A stretch of DNA of 64,000 nt from Ophiodon elongatus (lineage: Eukaryota > Chordata > Actinopteri > Perciformes > Hexagrammidae): contig JACSYO010001692.1 in NCBI GenBank assembly GCA_016806645.1, forward strand, positions 312,501-376,500, in the 5' to 3' direction. The notes under the pieces are model-generated. The model was not told the origin of the DNA. It saw only the letters and a list, made by a program, of their open reading frames with translations, and did no database searches. This document shows positions 43,138-54,314 of this stretch, in pieces. The first letter of the stretch is position 1. Every line of letters begins with the position of its first letter. A program made the translations under genes and the position numbers.

Positions 43138-43173
<36 letters not shown>
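43138..43173. repeat. (CA)n microsatellite
   Basis: CA repeat just inside the intron after the 43128 donor. It is also copied in the downstream duplicate. Confidence 0.9.
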
Positions 43174-43176
<3 letters not shown>

Positions 43177-43246
43177 TTCTGTGACCAGATCTGAATATGT
43201 TTCACAGCCTTGTCCTCACGTCGCCCCTTCGACCCGTTCTCTTCAG

Positions 43247-43646
43247 GTGACGTTTCGTAACGAGGGGTCCGGCAAGTACTGGTTCTACCTTGTTTCAAGG
43301 CCACGTCTACAGGAGTCCTGTCCACCATAGAGCTGGAGACCCCTGTCCATCGGACGACCTCGGCCACTGTGCAGGTGGAGAACCCCCTGAACACAGTTAC
43401 CTGCATTTCCTCGCTGCAGGGCTCTCTAAGCTTCGAGTACCAGCCCCTGCGTGCGGGCGAGTCTACAGCCCTCTACAGACTCTGCACAGTCATGATCTGG
43501 GCTACTTCCAATACGATCTGCTTCTCAGAGCTCTGCCCCCACCACCAGAGAAAACCATCTACTTCCACACTTGTCTGGGCTGCAGCGATTCTGTTCTTGT
43601 TAAGTTTACCAACCACGCCCGCTTCAAAACCAAGTACTCGGTTAAG
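43247..43646 (+). pseudogene. HYDIN: HYDIN exon with two frameshifts and a deletion
   Basis: VTFRNEGSGKYWFYLV, frame break at about 43293, then ATSTGVLSTIELETPVHRTT, VENPLNTVT, an apparent loss of about 15 residues, GSLSFEYQPLRAGES, a second break at about 43461-43478, then HSHDLGYFQYDLLLRALPPP, KTIYFHTCLGC. Human runs VIFRNEVTNEFLYYNV to HNTDLGYYQYELYLKATP. Acceptor CTCTTCAG, donor AAG then GTAAGC. Confidence 0.85.
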
Positions 43647-44153
43647 GTAAGCAAACAATGGACGTGTCCCGATGACTTGAAATCTTTGTGTTCCTGCGAT
43701 ACCGAATGTTCTGTCGACTCCATTCTGTTCTCTGCTGCTGGAGTTTTGCTCTCATTAATGGATACTACTAGTAATGCTACTTCGCCTGTGAAAACAGTTG
43801 TATAATGTGTTGTGTGGTTCTGGAGAAGCTTTGTCGAGTCTGAGAAATTAGCCCTGGTCCCTTTTAAGGCGGTCATTTTGACACGAAAATGACACCTGAC
43901 GTGTTGAATTTGTTTACTTCGAACAGTGTTTTGTTGGAATTTGAGCAAATAATGCATTTTGTCAAACTGAAGTTTAGCAGTTATGTTTGTATACTGGGGC
44001 ATAAAGGTAAGTGACTAACTTAGGAGCCAGAAAGCTGAAACCATGTTTAAAAAGCCTGACATTTTCATTCAAAAGGACAAACAATATCAACGTTATCCCA
44101 GTGATTTTATTTGTTGTCATTTGATAACCCTTGTTGTTATCTCTCTGCTGCAG

Positions 44154-44414
44154 ACCGATTGCCCGGAATTCAAAGTGGCCAGACCCCAGGTGGGGTCAGA
44201 GTTCAACATGAGGGTTTGTTTTGAACCTCATCAGCCTGGGGAAGTGAGATGCCAGCTCAGCGTGTCCTCCCCAATCAGTGACGATTACATCTTTCCCTTG
44301 CACGGGACCTGCCTCCCTCCCAAAGCCCAGGGCCCGTTTAGCGTCTGGGCCGGTCGCAGCCTTGCCATCCCCTTCAAGAATGTGTTGCTGCAGGCCACCA
44401 CTTTCTCTTTTCAG
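44154..44414 (+). CDS. HYDIN: HYDIN exon
   Basis: 87 intact codons: TDCPEFKVARPQVGSEFNMR, VCFEPHQPGEVRCQLSVSSP, GPFSVWAGRSLAIPFKNVLL, matching human VLFEPSHLGETKGILILSSL..GPFSIRAGYSIIIPFKNVFY. Acceptor CTGCTGCAG, donor CAG then GTAAAG. Confidence 0.9.
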
Positions 44415-44769
44415 GTAAAGACGTGATAATGGCCCGATAAAAACCAGGGAAATAACCAGATTGAAGAGCAGACTAAAAGTTTTGTCGCTGACAATGAAAG
44501 TGATTTACTGCATTCCAATTCATCCACCGTGCAAAAAGCCAATAAATCTGTTGAAATCCAAGAAAATTATTTCCTGGTTGGCAGTGCAGCATGAAGCAGG
44601 CAGCTTGTAAATTTAGCCTAGAATAGTTACAGTGAAGAGAGTGCTGCAGTCTGGCTTTTACACTCTCCTGTTTCAACCTCCAGCTTCTACAAAATGCTTC
44701 AATTTAATGAAAGTCGTCAACATTCTCATATATCTGTGATTGATTTGCCACTATTTACCCTGTTCCTAG

Positions 44770-45018
44770 GTGGACAACCCTTGTTTCACAGTTAAAGAGG
44801 TGGAAACCATCTCCTCCAAAAAGACCCAAAACATCCTGTTGTCCTTCGAGGCCCCTCCAGGAGGCTCTCTGGGGCCGTGGTTCGGCACGCTGACCATCTC
44901 TGGGTGTCTCACTCCGTGTGACTCTCTCCTGCTGCCACACAGCCAGCGCTCCGAGGGCCACAGCAAACCTTGTTTTTGGGTGTGTTACCTGAGGGGCCAC
45001 TGCTCTGAGCCATCTTAG
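44770..45018 (+). CDS. HYDIN: HYDIN last exon and stop
   Basis: VDNPCFTVKEVETISSKKTQ, LSFEAPPGGSLGPWFGTLTI, FWVCYLRGHC then TAG, matching human VDNPAFTIRAGESVRPKKIN..VKWVYYLKGITL. Acceptor GTTCCTAG. AATAAA at 45275-45280 could serve as the polyadenylation signal. Confidence 0.9.
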   Translation: MDNPCFTVKEVETISSKKTQNILLSFEAPPGGSLGPWFGTLTISGCLTPCDSLLLPHSQRSEGHSKPCFWVCYLRGHCSEPS

Positions 45019-45274
45019 GGACAGAGACATGAGCACACAGACTTACCGTACACACACATGAGAGCACACGCAAACACATGAACGCACAGGACACAAATTT
45101 TAACTTGAGCCTTCAATGTGTAATTTATTATGAGAGTGTGTTGACAAATTATTTATTCAATGCCTGAACTCCAGTCTCGATGTCAAAAACAGCAAGAATT
45201 GCCCTGTGTATATGTATTTGCTTCGAACAATTAGTTGTCACATTTGTGTTCCTAAATATTTTAATAGTCAACTG

Positions 45275-45280
45275 AATAAA
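45275..45280 (+). promoter_or_regulatory. Candidate HYDIN polyadenylation signal
   Basis: AATAAA about 257 bases after the stop codon. No competing AATAAA was noticed between. Assigned by position only. Confidence 0.45.
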
Positions 45281-45573
45281 ACCTGCAGAGGGAAACCTGC
45301 CCAATGCCTGTCGTTGTACACTCGTGTCCACATGGGGGCAATCATGTCAAGTGAGTTCACCAAGGCTGGTGCCTCAGTGATTGGGGAAGATACATATTTT
45401 TTTTCTTCTCTTCTTTCTTTTGCCTTTTGCTCATCCTTTATAACCTGCATGTTAAAGTGTCAACTTTCTACCTGGAGTTAATTTGTCCAAACCGCTCTCT
45501 GTGCTGTTGGACTATCAGCACATTGCAGGAAGACGAGTTACTCGGCTGAAAGGGTTACATTTGTCACTCTCTC

Positions 45574-45658
45574 ACATGATGTTTCCTGCTTTGGCCAGTC
45601 AAGACTACAAGATGTCTTTCTTTACATACAGAGAGGGGCATTATGACACCAAGGTTTG

Positions 45659-45690
<32 letters not shown>
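45574..45690 (+). pseudogene. Partial duplicate of HYDIN exon 42976-43128 plus its intron start
   Basis: From GATGTTTCCTGCTTTGGCCA through GACACCAAGGTTTGCTCAC and a (CA)n tract it copies 43053-43173 with about one coding difference. Sequence upstream of 45574 differs. It lies 556 bp past the HYDIN stop on the same strand and carries the same frame break context as the original. Confidence 0.85.
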
Positions 45691-45692
<2 letters not shown>

Positions 45693-46231
45693 AAACCCTA
45701 ATGAGGAGCTGGACTGACAGTTCAAAAGACACTCCTCTTACACAGAGTAAAATCCTCTGATCCTCCTATTGGGACAAAGTGAACCTCACAGGACACACAC
45801 TGAGGTCTCTAGTTTAAATGCAACATGGATGGATGTCACCTAACTGCTCACGACATCCTGACCGAAGAGTGATAAGAATCACAGAAAGAAATCCTATATT
45901 TTTACATTTTAGAGGGGCAAAGGGTATATTCACTCAAAACATATATTGTCCCCCCATAGAAATATAAAATAATATGCAATATGAGATACAGTAAATACCA
46001 GTAAGTACATCAACGTCTCTATAAATTCTCCAAACCTTAAAAAATATCAGTCCCCATAAGAATATAATGACCATTTATCGTCAGAGTGATAACATTGGAG
46101 GTAATGCAGGATGGGTGGGTGGGTTTTTGGGGGTGGGTTCTGTGATGTAACAGGGGAGCTGGTAGAGGGGGTGGGGGCTTCTCTCTCTCTCACCCCTGTA
46201 GAGCGCAGCATGAGCGCTCCGCGTCAAAAGG
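45691..46231. other. Intergenic region before the next putative gene
   Basis: AT-rich, then a G-rich stretch (GGGTGGGTGGG, TTTTTGGGGGTGGG, about 46111-46140) and a CT tract (46180-46190), promoter-like in composition. A short upstream ATG ORF starts at 46210. Confidence 0.4.
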
Positions 46232-46501
46232 ATGTGTGAGCAGACAGCGCGCTACTGTAGGGATGGAGTCCACAAACTGCTGAACAAAGAACAAGCTAAA
46301 CTCCGAGCCCAGGAAAGCCGCGAGTCCGCGACGGCAGCGCAGTCCGGAAACAGCGGCGCCCAGCCTGGTGGAATCGACTGGCTCGTCCGCTGGATCGTCA
46401 CCAAAATGAGCGACAACAAGAACATCTCCAGCCGGGAGTACGCTTCCAGCAAGGAGGATGTGGCCATGGCTCAGGACCAGTTCTTTTCCCCGGAGCTGGA
46501 T
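46232..46501 (+). CDS. Possible first coding exon, unknown protein
   Basis: 90 codons from ATG (MCEQTARYCRDGVHKLLNKE, then SRESATAAQSGNSGAQPGGI, DWLVRWIVTKMSDN) ending AQDQFFSPELD at a strong donor (GGAT then GTGAGT), phase 0. GC content rises and G-rich sequence precedes it, as at a promoter. I do not recognise the protein. It could begin the gene whose later pieces lie at 48.1-50.9 kb or an unrelated gene running out of range. The frame has no stop before the donor. Confidence 0.4.
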
Positions 46502-48108
46502 GTGAGTATCGAGAGGCTTCGGGGGCTGCGTTCAGGTCAACCGGGGTTGGGATGGGAGGGTGGTGCTGCAAGGGGATGAAGACGCGTCCAGCGAGCTGTG
46601 CGCATACGGACCGGTGCAGTGCGCACTTTACGCACGGAAACCGTCTCGCACTATACTGTCGAGGCTTGCGGCGCCAGTTTGTTAGCGGGGAGGGCGGGTG
46701 CATTTGCCAGCTTAATTAGTGTAGCAGTTGTGTACTCTCTCTCTCTTGCGTTGTGTATTAATCCAGGCACACTTGATTACGGTTTGGCTCCAACCAGCCG
46801 TTTATTCACGGAGACAGCAAGCTGGTAATAAACGAACATATTAGGCTTCTCACAGCGCACTTTGTGGCAATAAGCTCCGGGAACACGGAGATATCGTACA
46901 GAAGACTGGTCTCAATATACACAAAATGACATTTCAGCTCAATGTACCTGTTAATAAACGAACATATTAGAGCTCTCACAGCCCACTTCTTCATGGAAAC
47001 AAGCTCATTGTAAATGATAGACAAAAATAACAGGAAATAATATATAAATGATATGGATTAGTAATAACAGTAGTGATTGCAAATAATGGCCAGTGATGGC
47101 AAGTGGAATAATTAATTCCGCTACATTAGTACTCTGGGAGGCACGTGTTTTGTCGGCGATCGAGCCAGTAGTGGGTGGCTGGTGATCAGACGCCTGCCGG
47201 TGATCGCCGCGGGGGTCTTCGTGTTGCCCGGTTTCCCAAAAAACAAAACAATGTTCCGTCCATTCGTTCGTTGGCCAATCCGCCTCAGGGATACACTCAG
47301 GGATCCATGTAACTAAGTAGCCATAAATACGTTACTTAAAGATGCATGTAATTTATAGTCATGTACATTCACTGTTCCGCATTTATTTGACAGAATTAGT
47401 TACTAGTTACTGAGCAGATTAAGGTTATCATACAACATATACTCAACTAATAAATGATGACGTGTTATTATAGCTTAAACTACCAGCAGTATATTAAAAC
47501 GAGTAGTGAGTAATTATACTTGGGCTACTTAACGTTTGTTTTGATGCTAAACTTTAGTACTTTTACTTGAGTCATTTATTTGAATGCAGGACTTTTACTT
47601 GTAAAAGAGTATTTACACCATGTGGTTTTTTTACTGAAGTACAATATCTGTATACTGTCTCCACCACTGTTAAAATCAGAGAACACCAGAATGTGATAAA
47701 GTTGTTTATTACATAGTAGAATCAAACATGTCTGTTTGGGATGGTCAAAAGGTGAATTGATTTCTGGGCGTTTCTTGATAAGACACTTCAGTGTTACTTG
47801 AGTCCCATGATTGGGGAAGGGGTTGTAAATTCACCCTCAAGTTCTTTTCCATGAGTAGTTCAAAGGGTTTTACCCACAGGGAGGGAGGGGGGGTCTGCCA
47901 TTGAAGTGTAAATAGCCTGCAAATACAGAGTTCATGTCAAGACATGCAGAAAGATAGGCACTTAAGGTACACAAATTATATCAGATGTTAGGCTTCTATA
48001 CTAACCTCCTATGTCCTGCTTTCCACAGATACTATCTATTAACATCTGGTATGAAAACAATGCCTGTCTATAATGTAATAATAGACTTATTAATATACTC
48101 TACTCTTT
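46502..48108. other. Non-coding stretch with repeats
   Basis: A direct repeat pair (TAATAAACGAACATATTAG at about 46826 and 46951) and MITE-like text of the same class as at 4879 (TTTTACTTGAG about 47568-47578 to TCTCCACCACTG about 47660). No exon recognised. Confidence 0.4.
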
Positions 48109-48547
48109 GTCATGACAGGTAAAATGCGCAAACTGTTTTTTTACCCTGGGAGAATGACGGTTTCATTCCGTAAGGGACCACTGGGATTTCTCCGTCAGGA
48201 TCCGACTGATGCAGCCAAAGTCCTGAAAGACAACCCGTCTCTACAGGACAAGTCTGCACCTGTGAAGCAGGAGCTGGTCAGGCAAAATGTGCTGACTGTG
48301 GTGAAAAGCCAGTTGTGACAGCAGCAGCAGCATCAGAGGATGACCAGTTGGTTGGTTTTGGCTCTCGTGCCAACAACACCTGGCGAGAGATTTGGGACAG
48401 CAGGGAGGATGACTATGCATCCTTTATTGTGAAAAAAGCTGTGCTACAGGGACAAAGATGCACAAACTCCAACTCTACCTCCAGGAGAAGCTGCATCCTC
48501 CCTCTGGCCCCTCTCTGATGATGCAAACCTCACATGCTCCTGCTGAA
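48109..48547 (+). pseudogene. Degenerate exon, DUF6729-like multicopy gene
   Basis: Reads GKMRKLFFYPGRMTVSFRKG, LRQDPTDAAKVLKDNPSLQD, then in a new frame FGSRANNTWREIWDSREDDY, and in a third frame TKMHKLQLYLQEKLHPPSGP. Frame breaks lie near 48317 and 48450. I associate this with repeated teleost proteins that carry DUF6729; identification by memory only. Confidence 0.45.
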
Positions 48548-49261
48548 AACATGGGTGGGTCTGGTGTCCTATGACGGCTGAGTGTCTCTCCTTCCAAACA
48601 ACATGTGCAGAGCTGTGAGTAAACATTTTGGTGTCTTTTATTTCTTTGTTTCTACCACCTGGAGATTCAAAATAATTTACAGTTCAGCCGATTTGCTATT
48701 AATCGTGTATTCTATTCAGCATATATGATATTGTTTTGTTTGTGTTTAACAGCTGTTTTTGCATCACCGTCATCATCATCTGCCAGACGACGACAACAAC
48801 AGGCTTTGGGAACAGAAAGAGGTTTTTAACCCAAAAGTCCTGCCGTCGACCGACAACACTGGGACCATGAATTCTTATCCCACATGAAGCATGACTGATC
48901 CCAGTCATGATGAGGGTACGTATCAGTCTTTGTTTTCTTATATGGATAAAAAGAAAAAATATATATGTGAAACTGCTGTGTTACTAACACCTGAATGCAT
49001 GTGTTTGAAGTGTGTTGCTTCACCTGCCTAGGTTAAATCGTAATGATTGGCTACTGAATATTAAACTGAATATTAACCCATTCAAACATAAACGCATGTG
49101 TATGAATGAAGTATATTCTTTATATAATAATGTTAGAAACAGTCTGTTTCATTGGATAAGGCCTAGAAAAGCAGGTGAAGTAAATCTACTTTCTTCCTTT
49201 ACTAACAATAGTTTTTGTGTATTGTCAAAATATAAATGACACAAGTGTTTTTCCATTGCAG

Positions 49262-49470
49262 TACCATCTTCTACACTGGCTGCACCAACCAAAGCTAAGG
49301 GTTCACAAGTAGATGGTAAATGCATTCTGTCTATTCATTGAAACATATCTGTCATATTCACTGTGCTTATATTAGTTATAAACCATGAATTTATTCTTTT
49401 TTGTGATTCTTCTCTCCTTGCAGCCCCTGCTTTGCCATCTGTAAAGAGACCTGTGCTGATATCCTAAAAA
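49262..49470 (+). pseudogene. Short exon-like pieces
   Basis: PSSTLAAPTKAKGSQVD between AG at 49260 and GTAAAT at about 49317, and PALPSVKRP after TTGCAG at about 49424. Low-complexity linker-like text between the flanking recognisable segments. Weak evidence. Confidence 0.3.
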
Positions 49471-49682
49471 TATCCATATGTAGTGTCCATCAAAACTGTT
49501 GTTAATTTTTTAAAGTCTTCATTGTTGTAAATTAGATACTGGTGCACTGTTTTTGGACCAAAGGTAGGCAGCACTCCAGTGTACAGCTTGCTGAGTTTCA
49601 CAGACTACAGTGTAGATGTCATGTTACATTATTGCTTCATCTTACTGTCAATAATAATAATGTTTAATATTCTCTATAGTGT

Positions 49683-49756
49683 CAGAGGCACTCCTGATTT
49701 CTCCTGAGACGTCTGCAGAGCCCGATCAACTGCCAACTGCACAGAGAGATCAAAGT
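49683..49756 (+). pseudogene. Short exon-like piece
   Basis: SEALLISPETSAEPDQLPTA, QRDQ, bounded by AG/GT-like sites. Probably a linker exon of the gene ending at 50919. Confidence 0.3.
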
Positions 49757-49861
49757 CAGTATTTGAATGTTTTTGATTTGGTTGTGTGCATGTCAAAAAG
49801 ATTAAATGAAGTCACACCCAAAATCGTACTAATTTGCTATGTCTTTATTCTCGTCTGACTA

Positions 49862-50919
49862 GGTGACCCATTACCCAGGCCTTTAGCTGTCCCCATCTCT
49901 CCTCCGCCACGGCTTCCTGCTTACGACCATGATGTCAGCAAGTGGAACTGTTCATAGCAGCAGAGGATCTGGATGAAGACAGAGCTGGAATCGATGGGTC
50001 TCTGGCCAGGCTCCATTCCTGTGCGCAACCCCATGAATATGGTGATATGGTGTCATTGTGGCGTTTCCCTCCCCAGCCAGAATTAATCGACAGCATCTCT
50101 GATCTTCCTTCCCCAAAGTACTTTCAGCTCCATCCCTTTTTCATATGGAAGCCAGAGAACGATAGCCTCATGGCTAGGATGAGGAACAACAACACTCTGC
50201 CGTGTATTGAAGGTTGTGCCCGGCCTCAAGTTGCCTCTGCAGATGTTGGTAGACCTTGTGTGATTGTTGATCTCACTACTACCTGTTGTCATCGAGGCTG
50301 TGCTGCAAAGTGTACAGGAAGAAGTGGTTCACTGACAACCCACTGTGGGTGGAAAAGCTCCCAAAGAGGTACAGAAACCTGTTGCTAGCAATCCTGACCT
50401 ACAAGAAGGCCATATGTAGATCGGTCATGGATGCACCTGAAATTTGAACGTGCTCACCTAGCCCACCTCCTCAGCTGCCAAAACGTCATTGATGGTGAAG
50501 CAGGACAGTACGACCAAAGAACCATAACTCAGTTCATCAAACAGGAAACCAAGCCGGCTCCCTTCGGAGAGTACGGTGATTCAGATGGCTGGAACAGGAT
50601 CATTGTGTCCGCTCACTGCTTGACTGACAGCCTGCTGCATGAGTACCAACACCAGGAGAGTGCCATCGATACACTTTTGCAGGGTACCTTTGGACAGGCT
50701 TTCCGCTCAGACTACACACGCAAAGTTGCGAGGAAGGTCACCTTTTCATCCGGCACCATGTCCTCGTATGCAGTCATGAACGAGAACTGGATGATCATTT
50801 CATAGTTGATGGTGCAGTCTGAGACAGAGAAATCCCTGAAGCCCATGTACGAGGGACTAGCAGAACGCTACAGCACTGCGGGCATAGAGAAGGCACAATA
50901 CCATTGGATAGACAGGTAA
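49862..50919 (+). pseudogene. DUF6729-like coding region, broken
   Basis: Contains YFQLHPFFIWKPENDSLMAR, MRNNNTLPCIEGCARPQVAS, DVGRPCVIVD, then after a frame break (about 50277) CCKVYRKKWFTDNPLWVEKL, PKRYRNLLLAILTYKKAICR, and in a further frame ITQFIKQETKPAPFGEYGDS, GTFGQAFRSDYTRKVARKVT, MSSYAVMNENWMIIS. A TAG at 50803-50805 stands where I expect Trp, and the match continues VQSETEKSLKPMYEGLAERY to a GTAAAT donor. This family is repeated in fish genomes, perhaps as part of a transposon; biochemical role unknown. Confidence 0.55.
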
Positions 50920-51731
50920 ATTATAATCAATATTTTTTTACCATCATTGGTGACACAAATGGCTCATAATAACAACTTATATTCAATTCAATTTATTTTT
51001 GTATAGCCCAAAATCACAAATTACAAATTTGCCTCAGAGGGCTTTACAATCTGTACACAACGACATCCTCTGTCCCAGCACCTCTCATCAGATCAGGAAA
51101 AACTTCCCCAAAAAAAAACCCTTTCAACAGGGAGAAAAATGGAAGAAACCTTCAGGAGAGCAACAGAGGAGGATCCCTCTCCCAGGATGGACAGAGTACA
51201 AAAATATATGTCATGTGTACAGAATGAACAGCATAACAGAGTTACAACACATTCAATTCACATGACAGAAATGATTCATGTAATAATAGCAGTAGGTGTC
51301 GGGGAGGACCACAGCAGGACCAGGGTGCAGATTTAACCACGATCCATAGAAACCTGCGAGGCGAGAAGGCACAAAGACTCCAGGGGAAGAAGTAGAGTTA
51401 GTAATGTGCATTGATAGAACATGAATTCATACAGAAGGAGAGAGAAAAAAGGATAGAAGAGCTCAGTGTATCCTAAGATGTCCCCCGGCAGTCTACGCCT
51501 ATAGCAGCATATCAAGGGGCTGGAAAGAATGCACCAGGGCAAACCTGAGCCAGCCCTAACTATAGGTGCTATCAAAGAGGAAAGTCTTAAGTCTACTCTT
51601 AAATGTGGTCACTGTGTCTGCCCCCTGGACTGAAAGTGGAAGGTGGTTCCACAGAAGAGGAGCTTGATAACTGAAGGCTCTGGCTCCAATCCTACTTTTT
51701 AAGACTCTAGGAACCACAAGCAGCCCCACAT

Positions 51732-53171
51732 TCAGTGAGCGCAGCTCTCTAGTGAGGTAATATGGTACTTAAGATCCTTAAGATCCTTAAGATATGATGG
51801 TGCCTCACCAATTAAGGCTTTGTAGGTGAGGAGAAGGATTTTAAATTCGATTCTGGATTTTATAGGGAGCCAGTGCAGAGAAACTAATACAGGAGTAATA
51901 TGATCTCTTCTCTTAGTTTTTGTTAGTACACGCGCTGCAGCATTCTGTATCAAATGGAGAGATTTAAGAGACTTATTAGAGCAGCCTGATAATAAGGAAT
52001 TGAAGTAATCTAGTCTAGAAGTAACAAATGCGTGAAAAAATATTTCTGCATCGCTTTGTGTCTGATGGATGTGTCTGATTTTTTAAATGTTACGTAGGTC
52101 AAAAAAGGCAGTCCTTGAGATTTGTTTTACGTGAGAGTTAAAGGACAAGTCCTGATCAAAGATAACTCCGAGATTCTTTACGGTGGTGCTGGATGCCAGG
52201 GCAATGCCGTCAAGAGAAACTATATCATTAGATAATTGATTTCGGAGGTGTTCTGGGCCTAGTAAAATAACTTCAGTTTTGTCTGAGTTTAACATCAGGA
52301 AGTTGCAGGTCATCCATATTTTTATATCTTTAAGACATGCTTGAAGTTTAGCAAGCTGGTTGGTTTCTTCTGGCTTGATCGATAGATATAATTGAGTATC
52401 ATCAGCATAACAATGAAAGTCTATGGAGTTTTTTCTGATAATATTGCCCAAAGGAAGCATATATAAGGTGAATAATATTGGTCCAAGTACAGAACCTTGT
52501 GGAACTCCGTGACTGACGTTGGTGGTCATTGAGGATTCATCGTTTACATATACAAACTGAGATCGATCTGATAAATAGGATTTAAACCAGCTTAGTGCGG
52601 TTTCTTTAATGCCAATCAAATGTTCTAATCTCTGTAATACGATGTGATGGTCAATGGTGTCGAACGCAGCACTAAGGTCTAACAAGACAAGAACAGAGAC
52701 AAGTCCTTTATCTGATGCAATTAGAAGGTCATTAGTAATTTTCTCCAGTGCTGTCTCTGTGCTGTGGTGTTTTCTAAATCCTGACTGAAAATCCTCAAAT
52801 AAACTATTGTTATGTAGAAAGTCACACAACTGATTTGCAACTACTTTCTCAAGGATTTTAGAGAGGAAGGGAAGGTTAGAGATCGGTCTATAGTTAGCCA
52901 ACACCTCTGGATCAAGAGTGGGCTTCTTGAGAAGAGGCTTAATCACCGCTACTTTAAAAGACTGTGGTACATGGCCTGTTAGTAAAGACAGATTGACAAT
53001 ATCCAGCAGACAGGTGCCAATCAAAGGTAAAACTTCTTTAAGCAGCCTCGTCGGGACGGGGTCCAAGAGACAGGTAGAAGGTTTAGAAGAAGAAATTGTT
53101 GAAGACAATTTTTTAAAGTCGATGGGAGAGAAGCCATCCAAACATATATCAGGGTTTATAGCTGTTTCCAA
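51732..53171 (-). pseudogene. LINE reverse transcriptase
   Basis: 52083-53171 is open for 362 residues. Motifs in order are PLLKKPTLDPEVLANYRPIS, FQSGFRKHHSTETAL, DLSAAFDTIDH, GVPQGSVLGPILF, FHCYADDTQLYLS (catalytic YADD) and NSDKTEVILLG. The thumb and C-terminal segment continues at 51732-51953 (RDHITPVLVSLHWLPIKSRI, FKILLLTYKAL) after a break near 52083. L2/CR1-type by motif style. Confidence 0.85.
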
Positions 53172-53434
53172 GGATAGATTGGTACTGTTGAGGGCAAGAG
53201 ATTATTAATCTTGTCTCTAATAGTAAGAATGTTATCATTGAAGAAGTTCATGAAGTCATTACTACTGAGGTCTATAGGAATACACGGCTCAACAGAGCTG
53301 TGACTCTCTGTCAGTCTGTCTACAGTGCTGAAGAGAAAGCTGGGGTTGTTCTTATTTTTCTCTATTATTAATGAGTAATAGGTTGCTCTGGCATTACGGA
53401 GGGCCTTCTTATATGTTTTAAGACTATTTCGCAA
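53156..53434 (-). pseudogene. LINE linker between endonuclease and RT
   Basis: LKTYKKALRNARATYYSLII, FLFSTVDRLTE, FFNDNILTIRDKI: the usual spacer of L2-type ORF2. A frame change at about 53165 separates it from the RT. Confidence 0.7.
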
Positions 53435-53524
53435 AACTAACCGAGATTCTTCTAAATTGGTGGAACGCCATATCCTTTCAAGCTTTCGCGATGTTTGTTT
53501 TATTTTGCGGGTGTGAGGGTTATA

Positions 53525-54310
53525 CTATGGAGCGAACCTCCTCTTTTTTATTATCTTCTTTTTTAGAGGGGCTATAGAGTCTAGTGTCAGTCTCAGTGAG
53601 CCTGTAGCACTATCGACTAGATGATCAATCTGAGATAGACTAAAGTTAGCACAGGAGTCCTCCGTTATAATGAGACATGGTATTGAATTAAATACCGATG
53701 GAATCGCTTCTATAAATTTAGCTACAGCACTGTCAGATAGACATCTGGTGTAGAAACTTTTGCCTAACGGCGAACACTCCGGTTGCATAAACTCGAAAGC
53801 TGTTAGGTAATGGTCTGATAAAAGAGGGTTCTGTGGAAAAACTATTAGATGTTCTATTTTAATGCCATATGCAAGAACAAGGTCGAGGGTGTGGTTAAAA
53901 CAGTGAGTGGGTTTCTGTACACTCTGACAGAAGCCGATTGAATCTAATAATGAGATAAACGCAGTAATAAGGCTATCATTATCGACATCCACATGAATAT
54001 TAAAGTCACCTACAATAATAACTTTATCTGTTTTAAGAACTAAACTTGATGAAAACTCTGAAAATTCAGATAGAAATTCAGAATACGGACCCGGGGCCCG
54101 GTACATTATAACAAATATAATTGGCTGTATTGTTTTCCAGGTTGGATGTGAAAGACTAAGAACAAGGGTTTCAAATGAGTTGTAGTTTAATTTAGGTTTA
54201 GGGTTTATTAATAGGCTTGAATCAAAGATAGCTGCTACTCCACCTCCTCGGCCGGTGACTCGAGGAATGTGAGTTTATTATTAGATCCAATGTGACTTGG
54301 AGGAGTTGAT
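53525..54310 (-). pseudogene. LINE APE-type endonuclease
   Basis: MYRAPGPYSEFLSEFSEF, VIIVGDFNIHVD (metal-binding GDFN), HTLDLVLAYG, LLSDHYLTAFEF (LSDH, the catalytic His end motif). Upstream in frame lie GGGVAAIFDSSLLINPKPK and ESTPPSHIGSNN up to about 54310, where the insertion interrupts it. Confidence 0.8.
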
Positions 54311-54314
54311 TCAT

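Larger units (their letters stand above)
2161..45018 (+). pseudogene. HYDIN: HYDIN, central-pair protein gene, multi-exon, apparently broken (5' part missing or outside window)
   Basis: HYDIN is a roughly 5,100-residue axonemal protein of the central-pair C2 projection, built of many ASH/MSP-like beta domains plus an adenylate-kinase-like domain, and needed for ciliary beating. About 48 + strand exons or remnants here match human HYDIN in order: YHFKL, DFGC, VFDILPIHG, the ADK-like region, WVVPANGEV, AYDIALD, FEWP, WDDR and the C-terminal CYLRG before a TAG stop. Most exon borders are GT-AG and phases agree between neighbours, so the model is well supported. The copy carries in-frame TGA, TAA and TAG codons, indels, lost donors and missing exon blocks, listed under each exon. 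The N-terminal fifth is absent or decayed upstream. Fixed pseudogene, decaying duplicate and erroneous assembly remain possible; point nonsense and splice changes spread over 40 kb make simple homopolymer error unlikely as the only cause. Confidence 0.85.

Noticed and set aside
2161..45018. Alternative genetic code explaining the stops
   Set aside because: TAA, TAG and TGA all interrupt the frame, frameshifts and donor losses also occur, and the final TAG works as the normal end.
52918..53208. + strand ORF opposite the LINE
   Set aside because: Antisense shadow of the reverse transcriptase.
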